A stretch of 64,000 bases of DNA from Polymorphobacter multimanifer (GTDB taxonomy: Bacteria > Pseudomonadota > Alphaproteobacteria > Sphingomonadales > Sphingomonadaceae), in NCBI RefSeq assembly GCF_014205635.1, contig NZ_JACIIV010000015.1, positions 1 to 64,000 of the forward strand, read 5' to 3'. The notes beneath the pieces are model-generated. The model saw nothing but the letters and a program-made list of their open reading frames with translations, ran no database searches and was not told the DNA's origin. Below, in pieces: positions 17,881 through 27,200 of this stretch; position 1 is the stretch's first letter, and each line of letters starts with the position of its first letter. Both the position numbers and the translations under genes were made by a program.

Positions 17881-18288
17881 ATGCGTCGTGACGCAAAAGA
17901 ACTTCTGAGCCGGCTTGGTGCTGGGAGTTTCAAGTATCAAGAATTCGAGAACGCCTGGTCGGATCTCGACAGCTGGCCGATTTTCCAGGCCATCGTGCAA
18001 GATGGAAGGGTTGTCGGCAACGAGGCCTTGAAAGCGGGCCATCAGGCAATGTCGCTGGAGGATGGCGGGCATGACGAAGCGGCATCGCTTGTCTTGCAGG
18101 CGCCGATGCCTCGGTTCGATGCTCCGGTTCGCCCCCTGCCGCAGCCGACAGCGTCCCCGATCCGCGACTCCCTCTTCAGCGCCTATGCACCAGCGGCCCA
18201 AAGCGCAGATCGCGGCATCGGCGGCGCTTCAAATCGCGGCGAGAGTGTGCGCGCAGTCCTTTCGCGATTGTCGCAGGCTCGCGCATGA
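17881..18288 (+). CDS. BcsP/BcsR-like cellulose biosynthesis accessory protein
   Basis: A protein of about 135 residues at the head of the cellulose operon. The segment FKYQEFENAWSDLDSWPIFQAI resembles the short conserved core of BcsR/BcsP proteins (aromatic residue, helix, then WPLL-like motif). The rest is low-complexity and Pro/Ala-rich. BcsR and BcsP help membrane targeting or assembly of the synthase together with BcsQ. ATG at 17881 is used; an in-frame TTG lies at 17866, and neither has a clear ribosome site. The stop overlaps bcsQ (ATGA). The family call rests on weak similarity plus position. Confidence 0.55.
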   Translation: MRRDAKELLSRLGAGSFKYQEFENAWSDLDSWPIFQAIVQDGRVVGNEALKAGHQAMSLEDGGHDEAASLVLQAPMPRFDAPVRPLPQPTASPIRDSLFSAYAPAAQSADRGIGGASNRGESVRAVLSRLSQARA

Positions 18289-19055
18289 CGCTCATCCTGG
18301 TCCAATCCCCGAAAGGCGGGGTTGGCTCCACCTTCATGACGGCCCAGTTGGCCATCCGGCTGGCCAAGCAAGGACTGCAGGTCGCCGCGATCGATTGCAC
18401 CGGGCAGGATTCGCTGAAGCTGCATTTCGGACTGCGCCCGGCACAGCCGCTCGGCTTGCCGGGCGAAGTCGTGCCGCAAGCCCTTGTGGTTCTCGGCGTT
18501 GCACTGATGAGCGGCGACGACCTGCAACGCGAGATAACCCACGGCACCCCGGCATCGCTGGCCTCGCAGTTCCCACCCGAACGGGTGACGATCATCGATG
18601 TGGCGTCGAGCGACCGGCGATTGATGGATGCGCTGATGCCGCTGGCGACAGTCCATCTCTGCGTGCTGACCCCTTCGCCCGCCGCGATCGCCACCCTGCC
18701 ACTCACCGATCCCGGCAAGCCCGTGATCGAATTGCAAAGGACATTGTTCATTCTCAACCAGCTTGACGACCGCCTGAAGCTGTCGCGCGACACTTCGAAG
18801 TTTCTCGGCGAACTGCTGGGGGACAAGCTGGTCGGCAGTGTCCGGCGCGACGAGGCAGTGAACCAGTCATTGGCGATGCTCCAGCAGATCGGCCGCTTTG
18901 CGCCATCAAGCGTCGTTCTTCACGATCTTGCAGCGTTGACGGCCGTCATCGCGCATCGGTGCGGGTTCGTGTCCGATGCTCCGGACAATGCGCCGGACAA
19001 TGCACTGGCCGGCGCAAAGGCAGACGCGCTCGCTGGCACTGGCGTTCCGGAGTGA
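18285..19055 (+). CDS. bcsQ: BcsQ, MinD/ParA-like cellulose biosynthesis ATPase
   Basis: A 256-residue SIMIBI-class protein. The deviant Walker A reads SPKGGVGSTF: the signature Lys is kept but the second Lys of KGGxGK[ST] is Ser, as BcsQ proteins often diverge here. IDCTGQD and TIIDVASSD follow as the switch regions. BcsQ is needed for cellulose secretion and polar placement of the synthase in enterobacteria. The gene overlaps both neighbours (ATGA and GTGA). The C-terminal 35 residues include a small DNAPDNALAGA repeat with no known role. Confidence 0.82.
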   Translation: MTLILVQSPKGGVGSTFMTAQLAIRLAKQGLQVAAIDCTGQDSLKLHFGLRPAQPLGLPGEVVPQALVVLGVALMSGDDLQREITHGTPASLASQFPPERVTIIDVASSDRRLMDALMPLATVHLCVLTPSPAAIATLPLTDPGKPVIELQRTLFILNQLDDRLKLSRDTSKFLGELLGDKLVGSVRRDEAVNQSLAMLQQIGRFAPSSVVLHDLAALTAVIAHRCGFVSDAPDNAPDNALAGAKADALAGTGVPE

Positions 19056-22000
19056 GCAGGGTCGCTGGCGGTCTGCCCGAAGCATTGACCGGAAACAGCG
19101 CGCCATCGCGCGTTGCTGCCGTGCTGGCGGCAATCATTGCCGTCCCGTTGTTGCTCCTCGTGATCGCCGTGCCGCTCGATCTCCGGTCACAGTGGCTGTT
19201 CGCCGCCGTGACGGTGGTCGGTGCAATCCTGTTCGGGCGCGTCAAGGGCCGTCGCGCCACACTGGCCATTGCGCTGCTTTCGGTGATCGTCTCGACCCGG
19301 TACATGGTCTGGCGCACGACCCAGACGCTGGAGTTCCAGACACTGCCCGAATTGCTGCTCGGGGGCGGCCTCTATCTCGCCGAAGTCTATGCCTGGGTCA
19401 TCCTCGTGCTCGGTGTCGTCCAGACCGGCTGGCCGCTCGAGCGCCCGGTCGTCGAGATTGCCGGCGAACCCGACACCTGGCCGATGATCGACGTCTACAT
19501 CCCCACGTACAACGAAAGCCTCGCCATCGTCCGCACCACCGTGTTCGCCGCGCAGGATATGGACTATCCCGAGGATCGCTACCGCATCTTCATCCTCGAC
19601 GATGGCCGCCGCCCCGAATTTCGTGCCTTCGCTCGCGAGGCAGGCTGCGGCTATCTCACCCGCCCGGACAATCTGCACGCCAAGGCCGGCAACCTCAACG
19701 CCGCGCTCAAGCGCACCGATGGCGAACTCATCGCCATTTTCGACTGCGACCATGTGCCGACGCGCGCCTTTCTGCAGTTGACGGTCGGCTGGTTCCAGAA
19801 GGACCAGAAGCTTGCGCTGCTGCAAACCCCGCACCATTTTTATTCCGCCGATCCTGTCCAGCGCAACCTCAGCCGGGTCAGCGACATGCCCGGCGAGGGC
19901 GAGCTGTTCTACAACGTCGTCCAGGGTGGCAATGATCTCTGGAACGCCGCCTTTTTCTGCGGGAGCTGCGCGATCATTCGCCGGACCGCGCTCGAAGAAA
20001 CCCAGGGCTTTGCCGGCGAGACCGTCACCGAAGACGCGCACACTGCCCTCAAACTCCAGCGAAAGGGGTGGAATACCGCCTACATCAATATCCGCCTGTC
20101 AGCCGGCCTCGCGACCGAGCGGCTCATCCTGCACATCGGCCAGCGCATTCGCTGGGCGCGCGGCATGACGCAGATCCTGCGGATCGACAATCCGCTGTTC
20201 GGCCCCGGACTGACCATCCAGCAGCGCCTTTGCTACCTGAACGCGATGCTGCACTTCCAGTTTCCGCTGCCGCGGATCGTATTCATAACGTCGCCGCTGG
20301 CCTATCTGCTTGCGGGCCAGAACATCATCAAGGCGTCCGCCGCACTGATCTTCGCCTATGCCCTCCCGCACCTGTTCGTTTCGATGGCGTCGGGCAAGCG
20401 GCTTCACGGCGGCGACCGTCGTCCGTTCTGGGGGGAAATCTACGAGACGTTGCTGGCCTTCCATCTGGTGAAGCCGACGCTCTACACGCTGATCAACCCT
20501 CGCAAGGGCAAGTTCAACGTCACCGACAAGGGAAGTCTGCTCGATCGAAACTATTTCGATTTCGCGACCGTCAGGCCGCACCTCATCACGCTGGGCCTGC
20601 TGGTCGCAGGCATTCTTGGCGCGCTTGCCCAGATATTCCTGCCTGGCGGTGACGTGGGGCAGCAAGGCACGTTGCTTCTCAACACGGCATGGGCCGGCTT
20701 CAGCATCGTCATCCTGACGGCCGCAATCGCGGTAGCGCGTGAGCGCCGGCAGATCCGGTCCGATATCCGCATCGAAGTCAGCATGCCGGTCACCGTGCAT
20801 TTCACCGACGGTTTTGTCGTCGACGGGCACAGCGTCGATATCTCGATGGGCGGCCTGTCGATCCAGCTGCCGCCGGGCACTTCACCGCACCAGCAAGGCA
20901 TTACCGACGTGTCGATGTCGATGGGCGACGAGACGCTCACCCTGCCCGCGACGATGCTCCGCATGGATGACCTGCTCGGCCGCGTCATCTTCCTGCCGAT
21001 GGAGCCGTACCAGACGCGCCAGCTGGTCAGGGCGGTGATGGGGCGCGCCGATGCGTGGCAGCTCGCCGATCCGCACCCCGTCGTGTCCGGCGCGCAATCG
21101 CTCCGAGACATCGCCATCGTCGCCTGGGCGACGCTGCGAGCGATTGCCCGCTGGCGGCCCGGCAGCCGCAACCAGCCGTTGCCAGCAACAGCCAAGGCAC
21201 CTGCCATGGCATCCATTGCAGCGCTCGCAGCACTCGGCCTGCTGGCATTTGCCGGCGCGGATCCGGCCCGCGCCCAGCCCGTCGCGGCTGCCATCTCGCC
21301 GCGTGCTGACCAGCTGCCGGCCACTGGCAGCGCGGCGCCCACCAGCATCCGGCTTTCGCTCAAGGATCTTCGCGTCACGAGCCCGATCAGGCTCGCCGGC
21401 ACCCGCGGCGAAATCGGCATCGCGTTCGGCATGCGGCGCGATCTCGTCGTTACCGGCGCCAGCCTGACGCTCAACCTTGCGCACTCGCCGGCGCTTTTGG
21501 GGGACCTCAGCCAGCTCGTCGTCCTGCTCAATGGCGAGGTCGTGCAGATCGTGCCGCTGCGCGCCGATACCGCTGGTGGGCAGCTGCTGCGGATCCCGGT
21601 CAATCCGTCGCTGTTCCTGGCGGGAGACAACCAGCTCAACATCCGCTTCCTCGGCCATTACACCCGTGATTGCGAAGACCAGTTCAGTTCGGTGCTCTGG
21701 GCGAATGTGAGCAACACCCGCTCGTTCCTCGATCTGACGGTCCAGCCGCTCACGCTTGCTCCCGATCTCAATGCTCTGCCGGCGCCGTTCTTCGATCGAT
21801 TTGCGCCCGGCCCGCTGCGCCTGCCGTTCGTTTTCGCGGCATCGCCGACCGATGGGGAGCTCGAAGCCGCAGCCAGTGTCGCATCCTGGATGGGGGCCAA
21901 CGCAAGCTACCGCACCTTCAACTTCCGCACCTTTTTCAATCAGCTGCCCAAGGGCAATGCGGTCGTGTTCATCACGCGGACACGCCGTGTCACCGGCGTC

Positions 22001-23455
22001 CCGGCGGAGATTACAGGCCCGGCGATCGAGGTGATGCGCAATCCGGTTGATCCGGCCGGGCAATTGCTCGTTGTGATGGCTGAAGACGATCGCCAGCTGA
22101 AGCAGGCGGCAGCAACGCTCGCCAGCGGCCGAGGACTGTTTTCGGGCCGCAAGGTCTCGACGGCCGATGCCCGCATTCCGACGTATGGCGCCTATGGTGC
22201 CGTTCGCTGGCTGCGCACCGATCGCCCGGTCAGGCTCGGCGAACTCGTCGACCCGCTGACCCTTCAGGGCCGCGGCCTGCCGCCCGGTCCGCTGACGACG
22301 CCGTTCCGTGCCGCACCCGATCTGTTCTTCTGGCCGCGACAGGGCGGCAAGCTCGATCTGCGGTACCGCTATCCGACCGCGTCCTGGCTCGATCCACGCG
22401 CGTCGCGTCTCGATGTCTCGATGAACGGCCAGTATCTCAACACTTTGGGCATTTCGAGCGCGCCATGGTGGAACCGCCTGATCGGTGGTCCGGAGACGTT
22501 GACCCCGCAGTCGCAGGCCTCGCTGGTGATCCCCAAATACATCCTGTTCGGACAGAACGAGCTGATCTTCGATTACAATCTCGTCCTCGCCAACCAGAAG
22601 GCCTGCTCCACCGTCCTCCCCCAGAATGTGCGGACCAGCATCCTGCCGGACAGTTCGATCGACCTCTCGAACACCTACCATGCTGCCTATATGCCCGATC
22701 TCGCCACCTTCGCGGGCGCCGGCTATCCGTTCACCATCTATCCGGATCTCGCGCAGACCATGGTGGTGTTGCAGCGCGACGCCCGCCCCGAGGTCGTCGA
22801 GACATTCCTTGGCATCATGGGCCGGTTCGGAGATTCGACCGGCGTGCCCGCCACCGCTGTCTCGGTCACGCGGCAGATCAACAGCGATCAGCTGGGCGGC
22901 AAGGATATCCTCGTCATCGGGACGCTCGGCATCACGCGTGGCGGTGGCCTGTTCGCCGATGCGCCGATCCAATATGCCGATGGCCGCTTCCGGGTGCGGG
23001 AACGGACCCTCGCCGAACTGGGTTTCAATGCGCTTTCATATTATGAGCGCGCTCCCGCAAAGACCGTCAACGACTTCCTGTACAGCACGACGACGTTCAG
23101 TGGCCTGACCAGCTTCGAATCGCCCTTCAGCAGTGCCCGCACCGTCGTCGCGGTCCTGGCCAATGATCCCGAGATGCTGCCGCCGCTCATCGCCGGTCTC
23201 AGCGATGTCGCCGTCAACGCACAGGTCCAGGGCGATTTGTCGGTTGCGGTGGGAGACGGCATGGTCAGCTATGCTGTCGGCGAAGGCTATTGGGTGGGCA
23301 CACTTCCCGTCTGGTTGAAGATGGCCTATCTCGCCAGCCAGAGGCCGATGCTGTTGGCACTGGCCGGCATCCTGCTCGCGCTGCTGCTGTCCTGGCCGGT
23401 CTATGCCATGCTGCATCGCCAGCAGCGCCGGCGCCTCTCGGTCGGTGACCGGTGA
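19052..23455 (+). CDS. bcsAB: Fused BcsA-BcsB cellulose synthase
   Basis: A 1467-residue fusion of the catalytic and periplasmic subunits, as in Komagataeibacter AcsAB. The BcsA part has N-terminal spans, a GT2 domain with ILDDGRRPEF (about 180), FDCDHVPT (about 231), VTED (about 326) and QRIRW (about 364), further spans, and a C-terminal PilZ domain with RRQIR (about 565) and DISMGG (about 595) for c-di-GMP activation. The BcsB part begins near residue 745 and ends in one membrane span (about 1427-1450). It polymerises UDP-glucose into cellulose and exports it. The GTG start overlaps the bcsQ stop as GTGA; the stop overlaps bcsC likewise. Confidence 0.94.
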   Translation: MSRVAGGLPEALTGNSAPSRVAAVLAAIIAVPLLLLVIAVPLDLRSQWLFAAVTVVGAILFGRVKGRRATLAIALLSVIVSTRYMVWRTTQTLEFQTLPELLLGGGLYLAEVYAWVILVLGVVQTGWPLERPVVEIAGEPDTWPMIDVYIPTYNESLAIVRTTVFAAQDMDYPEDRYRIFILDDGRRPEFRAFAREAGCGYLTRPDNLHAKAGNLNAALKRTDGELIAIFDCDHVPTRAFLQLTVGWFQKDQKLALLQTPHHFYSADPVQRNLSRVSDMPGEGELFYNVVQGGNDLWNAAFFCGSCAIIRRTALEETQGFAGETVTEDAHTALKLQRKGWNTAYINIRLSAGLATERLILHIGQRIRWARGMTQILRIDNPLFGPGLTIQQRLCYLNAMLHFQFPLPRIVFITSPLAYLLAGQNIIKASAALIFAYALPHLFVSMASGKRLHGGDRRPFWGEIYETLLAFHLVKPTLYTLINPRKGKFNVTDKGSLLDRNYFDFATVRPHLITLGLLVAGILGALAQIFLPGGDVGQQGTLLLNTAWAGFSIVILTAAIAVARERRQIRSDIRIEVSMPVTVHFTDGFVVDGHSVDISMGGLSIQLPPGTSPHQQGITDVSMSMGDETLTLPATMLRMDDLLGRVIFLPMEPYQTRQLVRAVMGRADAWQLADPHPVVSGAQSLRDIAIVAWATLRAIARWRPGSRNQPLPATAKAPAMASIAALAALGLLAFAGADPARAQPVAAAISPRADQLPATGSAAPTSIRLSLKDLRVTSPIRLAGTRGEIGIAFGMRRDLVVTGASLTLNLAHSPALLGDLSQLVVLLNGEVVQIVPLRADTAGGQLLRIPVNPSLFLAGDNQLNIRFLGHYTRDCEDQFSSVLWANVSNTRSFLDLTVQPLTLAPDLNALPAPFFDRFAPGPLRLPFVFAASPTDGELEAAASVASWMGANASYRTFNFRTFFNQLPKGNAVVFITRTRRVTGVPAEITGPAIEVMRNPVDPAGQLLVVMAEDDRQLKQAAATLASGRGLFSGRKVSTADARIPTYGAYGAVRWLRTDRPVRLGELVDPLTLQGRGLPPGPLTTPFRAAPDLFFWPRQGGKLDLRYRYPTASWLDPRASRLDVSMNGQYLNTLGISSAPWWNRLIGGPETLTPQSQASLVIPKYILFGQNELIFDYNLVLANQKACSTVLPQNVRTSILPDSSIDLSNTYHAAYMPDLATFAGAGYPFTIYPDLAQTMVVLQRDARPEVVETFLGIMGRFGDSTGVPATAVSVTRQINSDQLGGKDILVIGTLGITRGGGLFADAPIQYADGRFRVRERTLAELGFNALSYYERAPAKTVNDFLYSTTTFSGLTSFESPFSSARTVVAVLANDPEMLPPLIAGLSDVAVNAQVQGDLSVAVGDGMVSYAVGEGYWVGTLPVWLKMAYLASQRPMLLALAGILLALLLSWPVYAMLHRQQRRRLSVGDR

Positions 23456-26400
23456 AAGTCCGGATTCTGCTGCTGCTTGCGCTGGCGCCGCTCGCCGTGG
23501 AGGCCCGTGCGCAGACCCCGGCGATCGAGGCGCTCCTGAACCAGGCATCCTATTGGCAAGGCAAGGGCCGGCAGGATCTGGCAGCACGGGCATTCCGCCG
23601 CGTGCTGGCGATCGATCCGACCAATTCCCGCGCCAAGCGCGGCCTTGCTGGCGACCTCCCGGTTGCTGCTTCGACCCCTGCGCCGGCACGGACTCCTGTG
23701 CCGGCACGGACTCCGGCGCCCGCGAATGCGCCCGCCAGCGCTCCCGCTCCGACCACCAGCCCGCGTCCGGCTGCCCCTGCCGCGACGACGGTTGCCAATC
23801 GCGCCGGCGAAAGCAGGGCGGCCGGGTTCCGCAAGCTCGAAGCCGGCAACCTTGCAGACGCCGCGCGGGATTTTCGCGCAGCCCTTGCGGCGCGCCCGGA
23901 CGATGCGGAAGCCCTGGGCGGCCTCGGCCTTGTCCAGCTCCGGCTCCAGCAGTTCGGCGCAGCGCGGGACAATCTGGCGCGCGCCTCGGCCCGCGGTCGC
24001 GCCGCACAATGGGCGGATGCGCTGGCATCGGCACGCTTCTTTGCAGATCTCGAAGCCGCGCGCGCGCTTCGCGCCGCAGGCCAGATCGACGAGGCACAGA
24101 AGCTTGCCGAGCAACTGACGGCCTCGACGTTCGCCGGCCGCGGTCCCGCACTCGAGCTGCTCGCCGAAATCTACGAGAGCAAGGGCCATTTCGCGGAAGC
24201 TGCAGCCCTCTACAAGACCGCTGGCGGCCTTCCGGGCTTGGCGCGCACCGCCGATGGCCGGCTCCAACGGCAGGCAACGCGGGCGCTGGCGTTGCAGGCT
24301 GCCGCGACCAACAACGACACCGAGGCCGAGGAGCTTTTCCGGCGCGGCCTGATGGAGGGGCCGAGCGACCCCTGGATCCGCTATGATTATGCGCGATTTC
24401 TGGACCAGCGCGGCCGCCGGAACGATGTGCTGGCAATCATTTCGGCCTTGTCCATGCTGCCCGGCACCGAGCCGGTCTATGCCGCCGCACTTCTCAACAG
24501 CCAGATCGGGCAGGACGGCGTTGCCGAACAACTGATGGGCCGCATTCCCGAAGCGCAGCAGACCGAGCCGATGCGCAGCTTTGTCGCCGGGCTGAAGATC
24601 GATGCTGCCGTGGCACGTGCCCGCTCGCTCGCCGGGCGCGGAAAGCCGACGGAAGGGCTGGCGCTGCTCCGCCAGCAGGCCGCGACGCCCGGCCTGACGA
24701 TGGCCAAGCAGGGCCAGCTCGCCAGCGCTCTTTTCGATCTGGGGGAAAAGCCCGCAGCCACGGCGCTGGCCCTGCAGGCGCTGCGGACCGGATCGACCAA
24801 CCCTGCCGATTTCGAGGCGACCATCCGTGTGCTGGCACAAAGCGGGCAGGACGATCTGGCGGTTCAGGCAATCCGGCAGGCGACGACCGCCGCGGGGGCA
24901 TTCGGCGACAACCAGCTGTTGCTGGCGCGGCTGAACGCCGTTGTCGTCGTGACCCAAGCCGACCGCATGCGCGAGGCAGGCGAATATGCCCCGGCTTTCG
25001 ACCTGCTCCAGAACGCCTGGCAAAGCGCGTCGGGCAATGTCGAAATTCTCGCGGCACTGGCCCGGCTGTATCAGTCCGGCGGCCTCACGGTGCAGGCGGC
25101 GCAAACATATCGCATGGTTCTCGACAAGCTCCCGAACGACAAGAGCGCCCTGATCGGGCTCGTCGACACTGCGGGAAGCTCGGGCGATTATGCGCTGGCT
25201 CGCTCGGCGCTTGAACGCGCCGTCCGCATCGATCCTGCAGACTACACCATCTATCTCGCTGCCGCCCGCATGGAGCGGACACGCGGCAACGAAGGCGCCG
25301 CGGCGCGCTATCTCAAGCAGGCGCGTGCACTCTACACGCGGCAGGCACAGACGGTCGGCGGTGGCTTCGGCACTGCCAACCCTTTCGCCGCCGCCCCGCG
25401 ATCGGCAATCGCAGCCGCCCCCCTCAACCCGTTCGCCCTCCCCGGCAGGTCTGCGGGCAGGCGAGCGGACTCCGATGATGAACTGCTTGCCGGGCTGGAC
25501 GGCGACAGGTCCGGCTTCATCACTGCCGGCGCCCCGCCGCTCGCCGCCCGGGCCGGTCGTCCGCTCGCGAGCAGCGATCCGATCCTGCAATCGATCGAGC
25601 AGGATCTCGGCGATATTGCATCGGCCGACGAGACGCGCGCCGATGTGAAGACCGAATATCGCCAGCGCGTCGGAGAAGTCGGTCTCAGCCAGTTGAAGTC
25701 GATCAGCGGCCGTGCCGAACTGTCGACCGGCCTTGCCGGCGGCCGGGTATCCGCTTCCGCACTGGCGAGCACCATCGACGCCGGCCGTCCGACCGGATCG
25801 GGTCTCGCGCGCTTCGGCCGCAACGCCACCCGGGAGGCCGAGGCCATTGTCGCCGCACTTCCATCTGCTCTGGTCAATGCCGAGACGCAGGTGGCCACGG
25901 GCGTGGCGCTTTCGGTCGGCTGGGCCAATGAGCTCGTCAAGGCCGATGTCGGCACCACGCCGCTCGGCTTTGGCCAGACCAGTGTGGTGGGCGGCGTGTC
26001 GGTGTCACCGCGGCTGTCGGAATCGGTCACCGCCCGGCTCTGGGCCGAGCGCCGCGCCGTGGAGGACAGCATCATCTCGCATGCCGGCACCCGCGATCCG
26101 GTCAGCGGTGATTTCTGGGGTGCGGTCCGGCGCGCCGGCGGCGGTGCATCGCTCTCCTATGATGTGGAGGGGACCGGCGTGTATGCCGACGGCTCCTATT
26201 ATCGCTACGCAGGCACGGCGGTGAAGTCGAACAGCGGCGTCCAGGCCAATGTCGGCGGCTATTTGCGCGTGCTGAAGGACGAAAGCTCGCTGCTGAGCCT
26301 CGGCATCAATGCGAACTACCAGACCTTCGACAATCAGCAGAATTACTTCACCTTCGGCCATGGTGGTTATTTCAGCCCACAGAGCTTCCTCAGCATCAGT

Positions 26401-26739
26401 TTTCCCGTGCACTACCAATATCGCCAGCCGCAGGGTCTGGACATCGACATCAATGTGGCACCAGGCTACCAGAGCTACAGCCAGTCCGCTTCCGATGTTT
26501 ATCCGACCGATCCTGCCGCACAGGCGCGGCTCAATGCGCTCAAGGCCCTCAACACCGACGTTCGCTCCACCTTCGACAGCAGCAGCGAGACCGGGTTCGG
26601 CCTGTCTGCGAACGCCGCGCTTTACTATGTGCTCAACCCGCGCCTGAAGATCGGTAGCGATATCAATTACAACAGTTTTGGTGCCTATAAGGAGTTCCGG
26701 GGATCGGTCGGCATCAAGCAGGCAATCGGAGAACGATGA
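23452..26739 (+). CDS. bcsC: BcsC, cellulose export outer-membrane protein
   Basis: A 1095-residue protein with a signal peptide (LLLLALAPLAVEARAQ), a long periplasmic TPR scaffold to about residue 630, and a C-terminal BcsC-type beta-barrel ending in YNSFGAYKEFRGSVGIKQAIG. An Ala/Pro-rich linker lies near residues 70-110 (repeated PARTPVPARTPAPA). It takes cellulose through the periplasm and outer membrane. The GTG start overlaps the bcsAB stop as GTGA; the end overlaps bcsD. Confidence 0.9.
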   Translation: MKVRILLLLALAPLAVEARAQTPAIEALLNQASYWQGKGRQDLAARAFRRVLAIDPTNSRAKRGLAGDLPVAASTPAPARTPVPARTPAPANAPASAPAPTTSPRPAAPAATTVANRAGESRAAGFRKLEAGNLADAARDFRAALAARPDDAEALGGLGLVQLRLQQFGAARDNLARASARGRAAQWADALASARFFADLEAARALRAAGQIDEAQKLAEQLTASTFAGRGPALELLAEIYESKGHFAEAAALYKTAGGLPGLARTADGRLQRQATRALALQAAATNNDTEAEELFRRGLMEGPSDPWIRYDYARFLDQRGRRNDVLAIISALSMLPGTEPVYAAALLNSQIGQDGVAEQLMGRIPEAQQTEPMRSFVAGLKIDAAVARARSLAGRGKPTEGLALLRQQAATPGLTMAKQGQLASALFDLGEKPAATALALQALRTGSTNPADFEATIRVLAQSGQDDLAVQAIRQATTAAGAFGDNQLLLARLNAVVVVTQADRMREAGEYAPAFDLLQNAWQSASGNVEILAALARLYQSGGLTVQAAQTYRMVLDKLPNDKSALIGLVDTAGSSGDYALARSALERAVRIDPADYTIYLAAARMERTRGNEGAAARYLKQARALYTRQAQTVGGGFGTANPFAAAPRSAIAAAPLNPFALPGRSAGRRADSDDELLAGLDGDRSGFITAGAPPLAARAGRPLASSDPILQSIEQDLGDIASADETRADVKTEYRQRVGEVGLSQLKSISGRAELSTGLAGGRVSASALASTIDAGRPTGSGLARFGRNATREAEAIVAALPSALVNAETQVATGVALSVGWANELVKADVGTTPLGFGQTSVVGGVSVSPRLSESVTARLWAERRAVEDSIISHAGTRDPVSGDFWGAVRRAGGGASLSYDVEGTGVYADGSYYRYAGTAVKSNSGVQANVGGYLRVLKDESSLLSLGINANYQTFDNQQNYFTFGHGGYFSPQSFLSISFPVHYQYRQPQGLDIDINVAPGYQSYSQSASDVYPTDPAAQARLNALKALNTDVRSTFDSSSETGFGLSANAALYYVLNPRLKIGSDINYNSFGAYKEFRGSVGIKQAIGER

Positions 26740-27200
26740 TGGCTTTGGCAATAGTTGGGTCCCGTCACGGGGATGGCACTGCTCCCGTTCGCCCGAGCGA
26801 ACTGGCGTTGCAAATCGCGATGGTCGACGAAGTGTTCGCAAACGCTTCCGCCGAGCAGGCGACGAGCTTCTTCGAGGCGGTTGGCCGCCGGCTCGCTGCG
26901 GCACTGGTGCTGCCGTCCGACGATTGGCTGCTGCCGCTCGAACATGCAATCAACGGCTTCTGGCAGCCGCTCGGCCTCGGCCATGTGTCGCTGGCCATCG
27001 ACAAGGACGGCATTGCCATCATCCACGATCATCATGCCGCCATCGGCGCGGCTCGCTCGCCGGCCTGGCCGCAGGCCACTGCGGCCGTGGTGTTCGGGGC
27101 CTATTGTGCCTGGTTTGCAGCACTTGGCGGTGCCGGCGCGTTTCACACGCGGCTTGTGCAGCAGACAAGCGATCAACTGGTCATCCACCATGGAGTTTGA
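26736..27200 (+). CDS. bcsD: BcsD, cellulose crystallisation subunit
   Basis: A 154-residue protein similar in size and pattern to AcsD/BcsD, whose octamer bundles glucan chains in the periplasm of cellulose-ribbon makers. Recognisable parts are FFEAVGRRLAA, the Trp-rich middle WLLPLEHAINGFWQPLGLGHV and a hydrophobic end. Its place between bcsC and bcsZ defines a type I-like operon. The first ATG overlaps the bcsC stop; a second ATG follows immediately. Confidence 0.8.
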   Translation: MMALAIVGSRHGDGTAPVRPSELALQIAMVDEVFANASAEQATSFFEAVGRRLAAALVLPSDDWLLPLEHAINGFWQPLGLGHVSLAIDKDGIAIIHDHHAAIGAARSPAWPQATAAVVFGAYCAWFAALGGAGAFHTRLVQQTSDQLVIHHGV

